DNA of 64,000 nt from Limnohabitans sp. G3-2 (GCF_002778275.1 NZ_NESG01000002.1:124001-188000); one strand, 5' to 3'; shown: positions 1-8,611, numbered from the stretch's first letter. The notes: generated by a model from the sequence alone, not told the origin. Program-made: numbers and translations.

Positions 1-323
1 GACGCATCGCGCGCAGGCATGCGCTGCGCATAGGCTGCGGTGCCCGCGGTGCAAGGCATGCCGACCACGTCGATGTTGTCTTTGAGGGCCATCACCACCC
101 CATCGAGCGGCCCCAGCGGCTGACCGCGGGCCCACCGCTGGGCACTGGCCTGGGCCTGTTGCAAGGCCAGTTCTTCGCACACATGCACAAAGGCTTGCAG
201 TGCCGGGTTGCGCTGCGCGATGTGCGCCAGGTGCGCTCGGGTCACGTCCACAGGGTTGGTGTGGCCTTGCGCATAGGCATGCTGCAAGTCGGTGGAATTC
301 AAATGGATCAGGTCCTGGTACAT
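1..323 (-). CDS. Amidase signature family protein, N-terminal part
   Basis: This gene runs off the left edge of the window; only its first 107 codons are present. I read it by reverse-translating the strand: the start codon is at 321-323 and the frame stays open to base 1. The fragment contains GPLDGV followed by LKDN, with Lys81 in the position of the catalytic lysine of the Ser-cisSer-Lys triad of amidase-signature enzymes (GatA, aliphatic and aryl amidases). These hydrolyse carboxamides to acid and ammonia. The glycine/serine-rich core that would decide GatA versus a free amidase is outside the window. Its start lies 6 bases from the stop of the EamA transporter gene, so the two are probably co-transcribed. 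Confidence 0.8.
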   Translation of the reverse strand, partial: MYQDLIHLNSTDLQHAYAQGHTNPVDVTRAHLAHIAQRNPALQAFVHVCEELALQQAQASAQRWARGQPLGPLDGVVMALKDNIDVVGMPCTAGTAAYAQRMPARDA

Positions 324-329
324 GGTCGC

Positions 330-1238
330 TCAGGTATCGGCCGCTTGACGGGCCGGTTCAGGGGGGGTGCTGGCGGGCCACAGCACCGATGCAATGGCCA
401 GCACGATCAGCACGACGGCGGCCCAGTCTTGCCAATGCAAGGCTTCGTTGAGCACGTAGGCGCCGCTGAAAACACCCAAGACAGGAATGAACATGACACT
501 CAGTGTGGAGGCCAGCGGCGGCAAATTGCGCGCCAGCGAGAGCCAGGCGGCCTGGGCAAACACAAACACGCCAAAGGCGTTGTAAACAATGGCGGCCCAA
601 GCCATCGCAGGCGGCGGCTCCCAGTGGTCACGCTCAAACGCGAAGGCCAAAACAGACATGAGGACGCTGCTCATGCAGGTCATCCAAAACACGATGGCCA
701 AGGTGGGCGCCTGCATGCGGGTGTGGCGAATTTGCTGCGTGCCCAAACCCCAAAAGGCCGCCGCCACCAGCCCCAAGACCACGCCCAAGGGTTTGCCCGA
801 GATGGCGCTCAACTCATGCCAGAGCAAAAGCACCACCCCAAAAGCCGCACACCCCACCCCCAACCAACCCCGCCAGCGCAGGGCAGCGCCGTACCAGAAG
901 ACACCGATCATGGCGGAGAAAATCGGCATGGTGTAACCCAAGATGGCAGAGCGGCCACTGGAGAGGTTTTGCACCGCCAGGATGATCAGCACATGCCAGA
1001 CCAGCATGTTGGTGGTGGCCAGCATGAGGAGCTCTTTCCAGTCGGCTCTCGGAATGCTGAAGGGGACTTTTTTGACGTACAGCACCAGCGCCAGAAAGGG
1101 CAAGCCCATCCACATGCTCAAACTGCGAAAGGACAAAGGCGGGTAATGGTTCACACCCAACTTGAGCATGGGCCAATTGAAGCCCCAGACCAAAGTCAGC
1201 GTGATCAGCAGCGTGATTTGTTGTCGGCTCAAGGTCAT
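330..1238 (-). CDS. EamA/DMT-family inner-membrane transporter
   Basis: A 302-aa, very hydrophobic protein with about ten predicted membrane segments in two repeated halves, the layout of the drug/metabolite transporter (EamA) family, whose members export amino acids, metabolites or drugs. Conserved features include the early tryptophan-rich helix (LVWGFNWPML) and the EALHW motif before the last helices. I start at the Met reading MTLSRQQ; an in-frame Met three codons upstream is an alternative and neither has a strong ribosome binding site. The gene follows the glycosylase gene on the same strand after about 80 bases. The substrate cannot be read from sequence. It is the first of three unrelated-looking EamA genes in the window. 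Confidence 0.85.
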   Translation of the reverse strand: MTLSRQQITLLITLTLVWGFNWPMLKLGVNHYPPLSFRSLSMWMGLPFLALVLYVKKVPFSIPRADWKELLMLATTNMLVWHVLIILAVQNLSSGRSAILGYTMPIFSAMIGVFWYGAALRWRGWLGVGCAAFGVVLLLWHELSAISGKPLGVVLGLVAAAFWGLGTQQIRHTRMQAPTLAIVFWMTCMSSVLMSVLAFAFERDHWEPPPAMAWAAIVYNAFGVFVFAQAAWLSLARNLPPLASTLSVMFIPVLGVFSGAYVLNEALHWQDWAAVVLIVLAIASVLWPASTPPEPARQAADT

Positions 1239-1318
1239 GCAGGCCATGGTAGCGCAGGCCCATGGCCTTCGCTGACCAGACGGGGACAAGTCCCTCGCCT
1301 GCGGTCAGCGTGCTGGGC

Positions 1319-2185
1319 TTAGGTGCCGCGCACTGTCTTGAGCGCCAGCACCAAGTCCGCCCAGGCCTTGGCCTTGTCGGGCAGGTTGCGCAGCAGCGAA
1401 TCGGGGTGGTAGGTCGCCACCACGGGCACGCCTTGGTAGCTGTGAATTTGGCCGCGCAATTTGCCCAGCGGCTCGCTCGATTGCAGCACCGCTTGAATCG
1501 AAAACCGCCCCATCACCACAATGACTTTGGGTTGGACCAGGGCCACCTGCCGCGCCAAATACGGCGCGCATGTGGCCAGCTCTTGCGGGCTGGGGTTGCG
1601 GCTGCCGGGCAGGCGGCACTTGAGGCTGCTGGTGACGTAGACCGCCCCTTCGCCTTTGGCCTCGCGGCTCAAACCGACGGCCATGAGCATGTTGTCCAGC
1701 AAGCGCTTGGCAGGGCCGACAAACGGCTCGCCATGCTGGCCTTCGGCTTCGACCTGCGGGTCACCAATGACCAACCAATCGGCTTGCACATCGCCCACAC
1801 CGAACACGGCCTGCTGGCGGTTCGCGCACAAATCACAGGCCTGGCAAGTGGCCACCGTGGTTTGCAAGGCCGCCCAATCCATCTGGTCCACGCCCTCGGC
1901 CAAGGGCTGGCCCACCCGCACTTCGGTCACCGGCATGGGGGCCACAGCAGGCTTGGGGGCTGGGGCCGCAGGCCTAGTCACAGGGGGCGCGGCGGGGGCC
2001 AACGCCATGGGCTGCGATGCTGGCAGGGCCAAATCGGGTGCAGCGGCAAGCGCCTGAGTTGGGGTCTGTGCTTGAGCCTGCAGCTGTTCGTCGGCGGGGC
2101 GCTGGGGCCACCACACGCGCACGCCCATTTCGGCCAGCATGGCGCGTTGGCGGTCGTCCAGGTCGAATCGTGTCGGGTCGCTCAT
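1319..2185 (-). CDS. Uracil-DNA glycosylase, family 4-like (Fe-S type)
   Basis: A 288-aa protein. Residues 1-105 are an Ala/Pro-rich region of low complexity, and residues 110-288 are the glycosylase domain. Cys117, Cys120, Cys190 and Cys206 fit the four ligands of the 4Fe-4S cluster of family 4 enzymes, and TYHPDSLLR near residue 258 is the DNA-binding motif. The family excises uracil from DNA. The start chosen (MSDPTRF) gives an 8-base gap after rimI and the gene belongs to the row EamA, tsaB, rimI, glycosylase. Odd point: motif A, usually GEAPG or GEGPG followed by acidic residues, reads GDPQVEAEG here, so activity may differ. Confidence 0.8.
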   Translation of the reverse strand: MSDPTRFDLDDRQRAMLAEMGVRVWWPQRPADEQLQAQAQTPTQALAAAPDLALPASQPMALAPAAPPVTRPAAPAPKPAVAPMPVTEVRVGQPLAEGVDQMDWAALQTTVATCQACDLCANRQQAVFGVGDVQADWLVIGDPQVEAEGQHGEPFVGPAKRLLDNMLMAVGLSREAKGEGAVYVTSSLKCRLPGSRNPSPQELATCAPYLARQVALVQPKVIVVMGRFSIQAVLQSSEPLGKLRGQIHSYQGVPVVATYHPDSLLRNLPDKAKAWADLVLALKTVRGT

Positions 2186-2193
2186 GTTGTGGC

Positions 2194-2703
2194 TCACAGT
2201 TTCAAACTCATCACCACCGCATGCTCTCGCTGCTGGCGGCCAGCAGGATAGTAATCCTTGCGGACACTGATCTGCTTGAAGCCATAGCGCTCGTAGACCT
2301 TCAGTGCCCGCAGATTGCTTTGGCGCACCTCGAGCCACAACCACTGCGCGCCTTCATGGCGCGACATCAGCGACAAGGCGTCCAGCATCATGTGGCCCCA
2401 GCCTTGTCCTTGGTGCGCAGGCGCCACCGTGATGTTGAGCAAATGCATTTCTTCAAAGCCGCGCATGGCCAGAAAGTAGCCCAGCAGTTCGCCATCCAGC
2501 CACAGGCATTGGGCATCAAACAGGGGGTTGAGGGAGTCGCGAAAGTTGCCACGCGTCCAGGGGTGGCTGTAGGCGGTTTGCTCGATGGCCATCACCGCGT
2601 CCAGGTCGTCCTGCGTCATGGGGGCCAGCGTGACACGGTTGCGCGTGGCCTCCGAGGGCTGGGCGCCACCGTCAGCGCAAGCAGGCGGGATGGACGGGCT
2701 CAT
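2194..2703 (-). CDS. rimI: Ribosomal protein S18 alanine N-acetyltransferase
   Basis: A 169-aa GNAT acetyltransferase. The acetyl-CoA binding motif VAPAHQGQGWG lies at 93-103, followed by the conserved LEVR and the ALKVYERYGF segment near the C terminus, typical of RimI, which acetylates the N-terminal alanine of ribosomal protein S18. The start MSPSIPP was chosen because it overlaps the tsaB stop by four bases (ATGA), pointing to translational coupling. The tsaB-rimI pairing is widespread in bacteria and supports the name. The N-terminal 20 residues are an extension that looks disordered. Confidence 0.88.
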   Translation of the reverse strand: MSPSIPPACADGGAQPSEATRNRVTLAPMTQDDLDAVMAIEQTAYSHPWTRGNFRDSLNPLFDAQCLWLDGELLGYFLAMRGFEEMHLLNITVAPAHQGQGWGHMMLDALSLMSRHEGAQWLWLEVRQSNLRALKVYERYGFKQISVRKDYYPAGRQQREHAVVMSLKL

Positions 2704-3485
2704 GGCTGCGCGGCGGCCTTGTCCAAGGCGGTCTTGGCTTTCATGGCCTCGCGCTCGGCGGTGGTGTTGGCCACCTTGTCGCGGATGTACAGCGGCATGG
2801 CCTGCTCGGCCGGCACCGCCAGGCCTTGCGCCCACAAGGCCGGCGCCAAGCGCAGCAAGGCGGCGGCCGTGGGCAAGGCCTCACAGCGCAAGTGTGCGGA
2901 CACCGGCTGGGGCAGTCGTTCGCCATAGGCGGCAAAGGCGTTGCCCGCCTGCAGCACCGCAAGGTCTTGGGGCCCATGGATTTTTTCGGGGGCACCCACC
3001 TGCAAGGGCGCGGCTTCTTGCCAAAGCCCGTGGACCGCGCCCGGCACGGGCTGCCAGCGGTAAGCGGCGCTGTACACCTCGTCCATGCGGGCGTCCAGCA
3101 GCGCCAGCACGGTGAGCTCGGCATCGCTGGCGATGGCCCCGGCTTGCACTTGCGCCCAACGCGCCTCTTCGGCCACCGCCAACAAAGTGTCCACCGGCAA
3201 GACGGGCAAATCCGCACCAAAGGCCAGGCCCTGCGCCACGGCACACGCGGTGCGCAAGCCCGTGAACGAGCCCGGCCCCCGGCCAAACACGATGGCGTCC
3301 AGCGAGGCCAGCGGCATGTCGGCCTCGGCCAGCATGGCCAGCACCGCCGGAATCAAACCACTGGAGGCTTGTGCCCCCCCCGGCAAGGTCTGCGTCCAGA
3401 CTTGGTCGCCGCGGGCCACCGCCAAAGACAGCACATCGGTGCTGGTGTCAAAAGCCAGCCAACGCTGCGGCGTGGCAGTGGTCAT
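2700..3485 (-). CDS. tsaB: tRNA threonylcarbamoyladenosine biosynthesis protein TsaB
   Basis: A 261-aa protein of the ASKHA fold. FDTST near residue 12 and GRGPGSFTGLR at 68-78 are the family hallmarks. TsaB is the non-catalytic partner of TsaD and TsaE in the complex that moves the threonylcarbamoyl group onto A37 of tRNAs reading ANN codons; the activated intermediate is made by TsaC/Sua5, whose gene is also in this window at about 9 kb. Both ends overlap neighbours by ATGA: its start with the stop of the upstream EamA gene and its stop with the rimI start. This packing suggests one operon. Confidence 0.92.
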   Translation of the reverse strand: MTTATPQRWLAFDTSTDVLSLAVARGDQVWTQTLPGGAQASSGLIPAVLAMLAEADMPLASLDAIVFGRGPGSFTGLRTACAVAQGLAFGADLPVLPVDTLLAVAEEARWAQVQAGAIASDAELTVLALLDARMDEVYSAAYRWQPVPGAVHGLWQEAAPLQVGAPEKIHGPQDLAVLQAGNAFAAYGERLPQPVSAHLRCEALPTAAALLRLAPALWAQGLAVPAEQAMPLYIRDKVANTTAEREAMKAKTALDKAAAQP

Positions 3486-4462
3486 GGCTTGACCTCAGCA
3501 AGGGTCGCGGGCTTTGGGGCCTGGCGCACGCCAAACAAAATGCCGCCGGTCACCAGCGCCAGCCCCGCCAGCAAATGCCAGTGCAAGGGCTCGCCCAGAA
3601 ACCAGACCGCACCCAAGGCCGATAAGCCCGGCACCAGCGCCGTGATCATGGTCGAGCGCACCGGGCCGAAATGGCGCACCATTTGCGTGAAAGTGATGCC
3701 CGAAATGACCACAGAGCCCACGCCTTGAAACACCGCTTGGAACACGATTTCGGTCCAAGGCACCTGCATCCAATGGCTGGGCACTGCGCCCAGCCCCACC
3801 AGAGTCAAGTAAACCGGGACAAAAGTCACGAAAGCAAACGCGGTGATGGCCATGGTGGCGCGTACCGCATCCAGGCCATGGCGACGCACCGTGACGCTGT
3901 AGCCGGCCCAGCAGCAAGCGGCCGTCATGAACATCAAATCACCTTTCCAGACCTCTCCCCCCTCAAAGGCCAAGAGCAAACTGGCCCCGCCCACCAACAC
4001 ATCCCCCAGCACAATCAAGCCCAGCCCCACCGCGCGGGCCGACGACACTTTTTCGCGCAAGACCAGCCAAGCCAGCAACGTGGTCCAAAGGGGCAGACTG
4101 CCGGGCAACAAGACCGAGGCATGGGAAGCCGGGGCAAAAAAGAAACCGTTGTAGGCCAAGACGGCGTAGAGCAAACCGCCCAACACACCCGCCTGCAAGG
4201 TGGGCCCCAAGGGCAAGGGCGACAGCCCCCCCAAAGAACCCACCACTTGGCCCGCTTGACGGGCTGGACGCATCATCCACCAGGCCCAGGGCAGCAAGAC
4301 AGCACTGGCCCCCAAAATGCGGGCGAGCGCAATGTCCAAAGGCAGCAAGCCCCGAGAGGCCGAAGCACGCGCAATGACAATGAAACCGGTCCAGATGAAC
4401 ACCGTGATGACCGCAGAAGCCAGGCCCACGGTTTTTGAAGAAAATCGCATGGGCTGAATCAT
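3482..4462 (-). CDS. EamA/DMT-family transporter
   Basis: A 326-aa hydrophobic protein with roughly ten membrane helices in two halves (for example VFIWTGFIVIARAS near the N terminus and the GEPLHWHLLAG helix pair near the C terminus), matching the EamA family of exporters. An open frame continues far upstream antisense to dacB, but the hydrophobic protein begins here; MIQPMRF is chosen because an AGAGGG sequence lies about 12 bases upstream, with MRFSSK four codons later as an alternative. It diverges from dacB and is probably the first gene of the tsaB-rimI operon. The substrate is unknown. Confidence 0.85.
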   Translation of the reverse strand: MIQPMRFSSKTVGLASAVITVFIWTGFIVIARASASRGLLPLDIALARILGASAVLLPWAWWMMRPARQAGQVVGSLGGLSPLPLGPTLQAGVLGGLLYAVLAYNGFFFAPASHASVLLPGSLPLWTTLLAWLVLREKVSSARAVGLGLIVLGDVLVGGASLLLAFEGGEVWKGDLMFMTAACCWAGYSVTVRRHGLDAVRATMAITAFAFVTFVPVYLTLVGLGAVPSHWMQVPWTEIVFQAVFQGVGSVVISGITFTQMVRHFGPVRSTMITALVPGLSALGAVWFLGEPLHWHLLAGLALVTGGILFGVRQAPKPATLAEVKP

Positions 4463-4528
4463 ACGGGGCCGCTGCCCTCTTTCGCGCGCGCAGGCACAAA
4501 CGCCATCCACCCCCGTTAGACTTGAACG

Positions 4529-6139
4529 ATGTTGTTCCCACGCACTTTGCGCCCACGCTCTGAGTCCTTTGTCCCGGCCTTTTGGCGGCTGCGGTTGCGG
4601 CACCGCCCCCAGTCCAGCATGGCGCTGAGCAGGTGGCTGGGGCTGCCCCTGGCCGTGGCCGTGGCACTGAGCATGGGCATGGCTCTGGCTGGGCCGGCCA
4701 TCGCCCAAGAGACTGCAAACAAAAAGCCGGCCAACCCCTTGGCGCCGGGCAAACTGCCGCGGCACGTGCTGCAAACCCTGCAACAAGCCCAAGTGCCACC
4801 CTCGGCCTTGAGTGTGCTCATCACGCCCTTGCCCAACAGTGAGCGCTCGAGCACCGAAGCCCGCCACTTGTCGCACCAAGCCCATGCCAGCATGAACCCC
4901 GCTTCGGTCATGAAGCTGTTCACCACCTATGCGGGGCTCAGCCTGCTGGGCCCTGAGCATGTCTGGCGCAACCGCATTGAAACCGACGGGTCTTTGCGTG
5001 ACGGCGTGCTGCAGGGCAACCTGATCGTGCGTGGCAGTGGCGACCCCAAATGGGTCGTCGAGCGCTTGCAAGACCTCATGGTCCAAGTGCAGGCAGCGGG
5101 CGTGCGCGAGGTGCGCGGCGACATCGTGCTCGACCGCAGTGTGTTTGATGTGCGCGAACGCAGCGAACCCTTTGACGACGAGCCCCTTCGGCCCTACAAC
5201 GTGTCGCCCGACGGCTTGCTGCTGAACTTCAAGGCCGTGGTCTTCAAATTCACCCCCGAAGCCGCGAGCGGGCAAGTGCAAGTGCGCTTTGAACCGCCCT
5301 TGGCGGGATTGACCGTGCCCAGCCAATTGCCCATGACGGGTGCCCCTTGCACCGACTGGCGACGTCAGCTGCAAGCCGACTTCAGCCAGCCCTTGCAGGT
5401 GCGCTTTGCCGGCAGCTACCCCTCTCGCTGCGGCGAAAGAGAGTGGCCTGTGGCGTATCCCGATCCGGAGCACTATGCGCCGCGTGTCATTCGCGCCCTG
5501 TGGCTGGGCGCAGGCGGACAACTCACCGGGCAGGTTCGTTACGGCACGCGTCCGGCATCGGCCAAGCTGCTGCTGGAAGCGCCGTCCTTGCCGCTGTCCG
5601 ACATCATCCAAGACATCAACAAGTTCTCCAACAACGTGATGGCCCAACAGCTTTACCTGACGCTGTCGAGCGCGCTGGGTGCGCCCGGCCGCTTCGAAGC
5701 CTCTCGCGTGCGCTTGTCGCAGTGGTGGCGCAACGGGTTTGCCGGTCAGGATGAGCCCGTGATGGACAACGGATCGGGCCTCTCGCGCCACGAACGCAGC
5801 AACGCCAGTGCTTTGACCGCCCTGCTGCAAGCCGCCCACGCAGGCCCGCACGCCAAGCACTTTGTCAACTCCCTCTCGCTGGCAGGTGTGGATGGCACCA
5901 CCGCCCGGCTCAAAGACCGCAACCCACTGTCTCCGGTCATCGGGAACGCCTGGCTCAAAACCGGCTCGTTGCGCGACGTGGCCTCGGTTGCGGGCTATGT
6001 GCAAGGGCAAAGCGGGCAACGCTACACCGTGGTGGCCGTCTTGAACCACCCCAACGCCCAACAAGCCCGAGGGGCTCTGGACCAACTCCTTGAATGGACC
6101 GTGCGCGACACCCGATCGCCCAACGCCAACACACCATGA
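4529..6139 (+). CDS. dacB: D-alanyl-D-alanine carboxypeptidase/endopeptidase (PBP4 type)
   Basis: A 536-aa periplasmic class C penicillin-binding protein of the S13 peptidase family, which trims and cleaves peptide cross-links in peptidoglycan. All three active-site motifs are visible: SVMK at 126-129 (nucleophile Ser126), SNN at 367-369 and KTG at 477-479. The long insert between the first two motifs is normal for PBP4. A signal peptide begins at Met31 (a positively charged start, a hydrophobic stretch, then GPAIAQ), so translation may actually start at 4619; the longer form has a 30-residue arginine-rich extension without clear function. Its last codons overlap the SemiSWEET gene. Confidence 0.92.
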   Translation: MLFPRTLRPRSESFVPAFWRLRLRHRPQSSMALSRWLGLPLAVAVALSMGMALAGPAIAQETANKKPANPLAPGKLPRHVLQTLQQAQVPPSALSVLITPLPNSERSSTEARHLSHQAHASMNPASVMKLFTTYAGLSLLGPEHVWRNRIETDGSLRDGVLQGNLIVRGSGDPKWVVERLQDLMVQVQAAGVREVRGDIVLDRSVFDVRERSEPFDDEPLRPYNVSPDGLLLNFKAVVFKFTPEAASGQVQVRFEPPLAGLTVPSQLPMTGAPCTDWRRQLQADFSQPLQVRFAGSYPSRCGEREWPVAYPDPEHYAPRVIRALWLGAGGQLTGQVRYGTRPASAKLLLEAPSLPLSDIIQDINKFSNNVMAQQLYLTLSSALGAPGRFEASRVRLSQWWRNGFAGQDEPVMDNGSGLSRHERSNASALTALLQAAHAGPHAKHFVNSLSLAGVDGTTARLKDRNPLSPVIGNAWLKTGSLRDVASVAGYVQGQSGQRYTVVAVLNHPNAQQARGALDQLLEWTVRDTRSPNANTP

Positions 6140-6390
6140 ACTTGATCGACTGGGTCGGCTCTTTGGCCGCCATCCTGACCACGGTCAGCTTTGTGCCCCA
6201 AGCCTGGCACACCTTCCGCAGCCGAGACGTGAGCGGCATTTCTCTGAGCATGTACAGCCTCTTCACCTTGGGCGTGGCACTGTGGCTGGTCTACGGCATT
6301 TTGCTGATGGCCTGGCCCATCATCATCGCCAACAGCATCACCACCAGCCTGGCGCTGATGATTTTGGTGATGAAGCTGCGTTATCGGTGA
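6136..6390 (+). CDS. SemiSWEET-type sugar transporter (MtN3/PQ-loop)
   Basis: An 84-aa protein with three membrane helices. The VPQAWHTF motif in helix 1 is the proline-glutamine hinge of the SemiSWEET/PQ-loop family; these small proteins work as homodimers that pass sugars (sucrose or glucose in studied cases) through the membrane by an alternating-access movement. The start ATG overlaps the dacB stop codon by ATGA (6136-6139), so expression is likely coupled to dacB. The family function is established; the sugar carried here is not known. The link to a cell-wall peptidase is unusual and may be only operon sharing. Confidence 0.85.
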   Translation: MNLIDWVGSLAAILTTVSFVPQAWHTFRSRDVSGISLSMYSLFTLGVALWLVYGILLMAWPIIIANSITTSLALMILVMKLRYR

Positions 6391-6398
6391 ATTTTTTA

Positions 6399-6426
6399 TT
6401 GAAATCGCCAAAAACATCGGTGTATA
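6399..6426 (+). promoter_or_regulatory. Putative sigma-70 promoter of the GDSL lipoprotein gene
   Basis: TTGAAA at 6399-6404 is followed after 16 bases by TGTATA at 6421-6426. The stretch is strikingly AT-rich compared with the surroundings. Transcription from here would give a leader of about 70 bases. Predicted by eye only. Confidence 0.4.
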
Positions 6427-6463
6427 CCCCAAGAGCCAGTCTGATCCTTCACTTATAGGATGC

Positions 6464-6487
6464 AAAAAAGAACAGGTGTTCTTTTTT
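6464..6487 (+). promoter_or_regulatory. Perfect inverted repeat in the 5' leader of the GDSL gene
   Basis: Two 11-base arms, AAAAAAGAACA and TGTTCTTTTTT, surround a two-base centre. The element lies 7 bases before the GGAG ribosome binding site. In RNA it forms a hairpin whose 3' arm is a U-run, so it could act as a weak terminator/attenuator; in DNA it could be an operator. Confidence 0.5.
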
Positions 6488-6504
6488 TATCTTGGAGACG
6501 ACAG

Positions 6505-7860
6505 ATGCGGCAAAAAAATAAATGGCTACTCACAACAAGCTTGATCGCTTCGTTGGTCCTCGGTCTGACCGGGTGTGGCGGTCAAAACGAGGCCAGTCAA
6601 ACACCCAAGGTGTCTTACGCTTCGGTCGTTTCCTTTGGCGACAGTTTGAGCGATCCGGGCGCTTACAAAGTGGGGAGCATTGCCGCTTTGGGCGGCGGGA
6701 TGTTCACGGTGAACGGCATCACTGGCGGCGTGGGTTCTGACCCCACCCCCAGCTACACCTGGGCGCAGTTGGTGGCGGCGGCCGTGGTCGGCACCCCGTC
6801 CTGCGCTGCCCGCACCGGTGGGTTTGGCGTCTCTGTCACCACGGTGGCGGGATGCACCAATTACGCCCAGGGCGGCTCCCGCATCACCAACCCCGTTGGC
6901 ACCGGCTATAACGGCGGCAACGGGGCGTTGACCGAGCCGGTGGTGATGCAGGTGACCAACTACCTGAACAGCAGAAGCAATGGCCGCTTCACGGGCTCCG
7001 AGTTGGTGACGGTGCAGGGCGGCGCCAATGAACTCTTTGCCCAAGCGGGCATCTTGGCAGCGGCAGCCACCCAGGCGGGTGCAGCGACTTTTGTGAGCAG
7101 CCTGGCGGGCTCTTTGGCCGTGGATGCAAGCAACCCGAGCACAGCAGGCACAGCCATTGCTGTGGCCATGGTCACCGAAGCGGCCAACCCGGGCAACACC
7201 ACCAACACCATCGTCGCGGCAGGCCTCGGTGCCGCCGCTGCCGCTGGCAACACCCAGGTCGGATCGTCTGCCTATTATTTGCCCAAGGTGGCCGCCGCCA
7301 ACACAGCAGGCTTGGCGGCAGCCGCAAGTTATGTCGCCAACACCGGCGGGCCCCAAGCCGTCTCGGCCATGATGGACGCGGCCGTGGAACTCTCCGACAG
7401 CGTCAAAGGCATGCGCACCAGCGGCGCTACCAAAATCGTGGTCTCCAACCTGCCCGATGTGAGCCTGACCCCTTATGGCCTGGGCCAAGACAGCGCGACC
7501 CGCCAACTGATACTGGCCATGACCCAGGCATTCAATGCCAAACTGCGTTCGGAGTTGGCTGGTTTGTCGGGCGTGCTGTTTGTCGATGTCTTCACCGAGA
7601 ACCAGCGTCAGGTGGCCACCCCATCCCAGTTTGGCTTGAGCAACGTCACCGACACGGCCTGCAACCTCAACTACGGCGTTAACCCCCTGGCCACGGCAGG
7701 CAATAACGATGGCAGCTCATTGGTTTGCAAACCCAGCAACCTGATTGCCGGCAACACCTCGCGTTACCTGTTTGCAGACGGCGTGCACCCCACACCCTAC
7801 GGGCACAAACTGCTGGCCCAGCTGGTCACCAAAGAATTGATCTTGGCCGGCTGGCTGTAA
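6505..7860 (+). CDS. GDSL/SGNH-family lipoprotein esterase
   Basis: A 451-aa exported protein. The N terminus is a lipoprotein signal: basic MRQKNK, a hydrophobic stretch, and a lipobox LTGC with Cys24 as the lipidated residue. The esterase block I motif SFGDSLSD places the nucleophile at Ser47, and DGVHPTPYGH near the C terminus supplies the Asp425 and His428 of the catalytic pair. The family hydrolyses lipids or acyl esters. The centre (about residues 190-300) is very rich in Ala, Gly and Thr. The start was set by GGAG at 6494-6497, seven bases upstream. It precedes an OmpW-like gene by 25 bases and may be co-transcribed. The natural substrate is unknown. Confidence 0.85.
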   Translation: MRQKNKWLLTTSLIASLVLGLTGCGGQNEASQTPKVSYASVVSFGDSLSDPGAYKVGSIAALGGGMFTVNGITGGVGSDPTPSYTWAQLVAAAVVGTPSCAARTGGFGVSVTTVAGCTNYAQGGSRITNPVGTGYNGGNGALTEPVVMQVTNYLNSRSNGRFTGSELVTVQGGANELFAQAGILAAAATQAGAATFVSSLAGSLAVDASNPSTAGTAIAVAMVTEAANPGNTTNTIVAAGLGAAAAAGNTQVGSSAYYLPKVAAANTAGLAAAASYVANTGGPQAVSAMMDAAVELSDSVKGMRTSGATKIVVSNLPDVSLTPYGLGQDSATRQLILAMTQAFNAKLRSELAGLSGVLFVDVFTENQRQVATPSQFGLSNVTDTACNLNYGVNPLATAGNNDGSSLVCKPSNLIAGNTSRYLFADGVHPTPYGHKLLAQLVTKELILAGWL

Positions 7861-7885
7861 CCCTGTACCGCACGGAGAACCCATC

Positions 7886-8554
7886 ATGAATACACGTTTG
7901 AAAATCATTGCCGCAGCGGTCTTGCTTGTCGCGCATTGGCAGGTCCATGCGCAATCTGCCGGCACCCGACTGGTTCGCTTTGGGGTCACCCAAATTTCCC
8001 CCCAAGTGACCAGTGGTGTGATGTCAGCCCCCAGTTTTACGAACACCCAAACGGACGTCGGCAAAGACACCCAGTTCAGTGGCGGCATCACTTACATGTA
8101 CACCGACAACATGTCTTTCGACATTCCGGTGGCACTTCCTTTCACGCACAAGCTCTACGGGGCGGGTGCCTTGGCGGGCGCCGGTCAATTGGGCAGCGTC
8201 AAAGCCTTACCGTTCACGGTCTTTGGGCAATACAGGTTCAACCAAGCCAATTCCACATTCAGGCCCTATCTGGGCCTGGGGATCACCTACGCGTATTTTT
8301 TCGATGAGAAAGGCTCCAGCGCCCTGACCGCCACCACCAACCCAGGAGGGTCGCCCACCTCCTTGCATGTGGAGTCCAAATTAGCACTGACGCCTCAAAT
8401 AGGCTTCACCTATGTCCTGAATGAAAAATGGGTGCTCGACACGTCATTGAGCAAAACGCTGCTGAAGAACCGCACATCGTTCTCTACTGGGCAAACGATC
8501 GATACCACCCTGGACCCTATTTCTTTCAGTCTGGGTATCGGCATGCGTTTTTGA
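7886..8554 (+). CDS. OmpW-family outer-membrane protein
   Basis: A 222-aa protein with a signal peptide (cleavage after HWQVHA-Q, about residue 22), alternating hydrophobic residues suited to a small beta barrel, the RPYLGLGITYAYFF segment typical of OmpW, and a C-terminal Phe as expected for BAM-inserted porins. OmpW proteins form eight-stranded barrels that let hydrophobic molecules cross the outer membrane. A GGAG sequence precedes the ATG. It follows the GDSL esterase closely; a role in taking up the products of that esterase is possible but only an inference. Confidence 0.85.
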   Translation: MNTRLKIIAAAVLLVAHWQVHAQSAGTRLVRFGVTQISPQVTSGVMSAPSFTNTQTDVGKDTQFSGGITYMYTDNMSFDIPVALPFTHKLYGAGALAGAGQLGSVKALPFTVFGQYRFNQANSTFRPYLGLGITYAYFFDEKGSSALTATTNPGGSPTSLHVESKLALTPQIGFTYVLNEKWVLDTSLSKTLLKNRTSFSTGQTIDTTLDPISFSLGIGMRF

Positions 8555-8611
8555 TCGCCCGTCTGTGGGCCGGTGAAACACCCGCGCTCAGGGGTGTTGC
8601 ACAGCGGCGTT

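Noticed and set aside
4463..6085. Upstream continuation of the EamA frame antisense to dacB
   Set aside because: Only the part ending at 4462 has hydrophobic transporter sequence; the rest mirrors dacB codons.
8577..8598. Hairpin AACACCC/GGGTGTT as a terminator for the OmpW-like gene
   Set aside because: It has no T-run on either side; function not supported.
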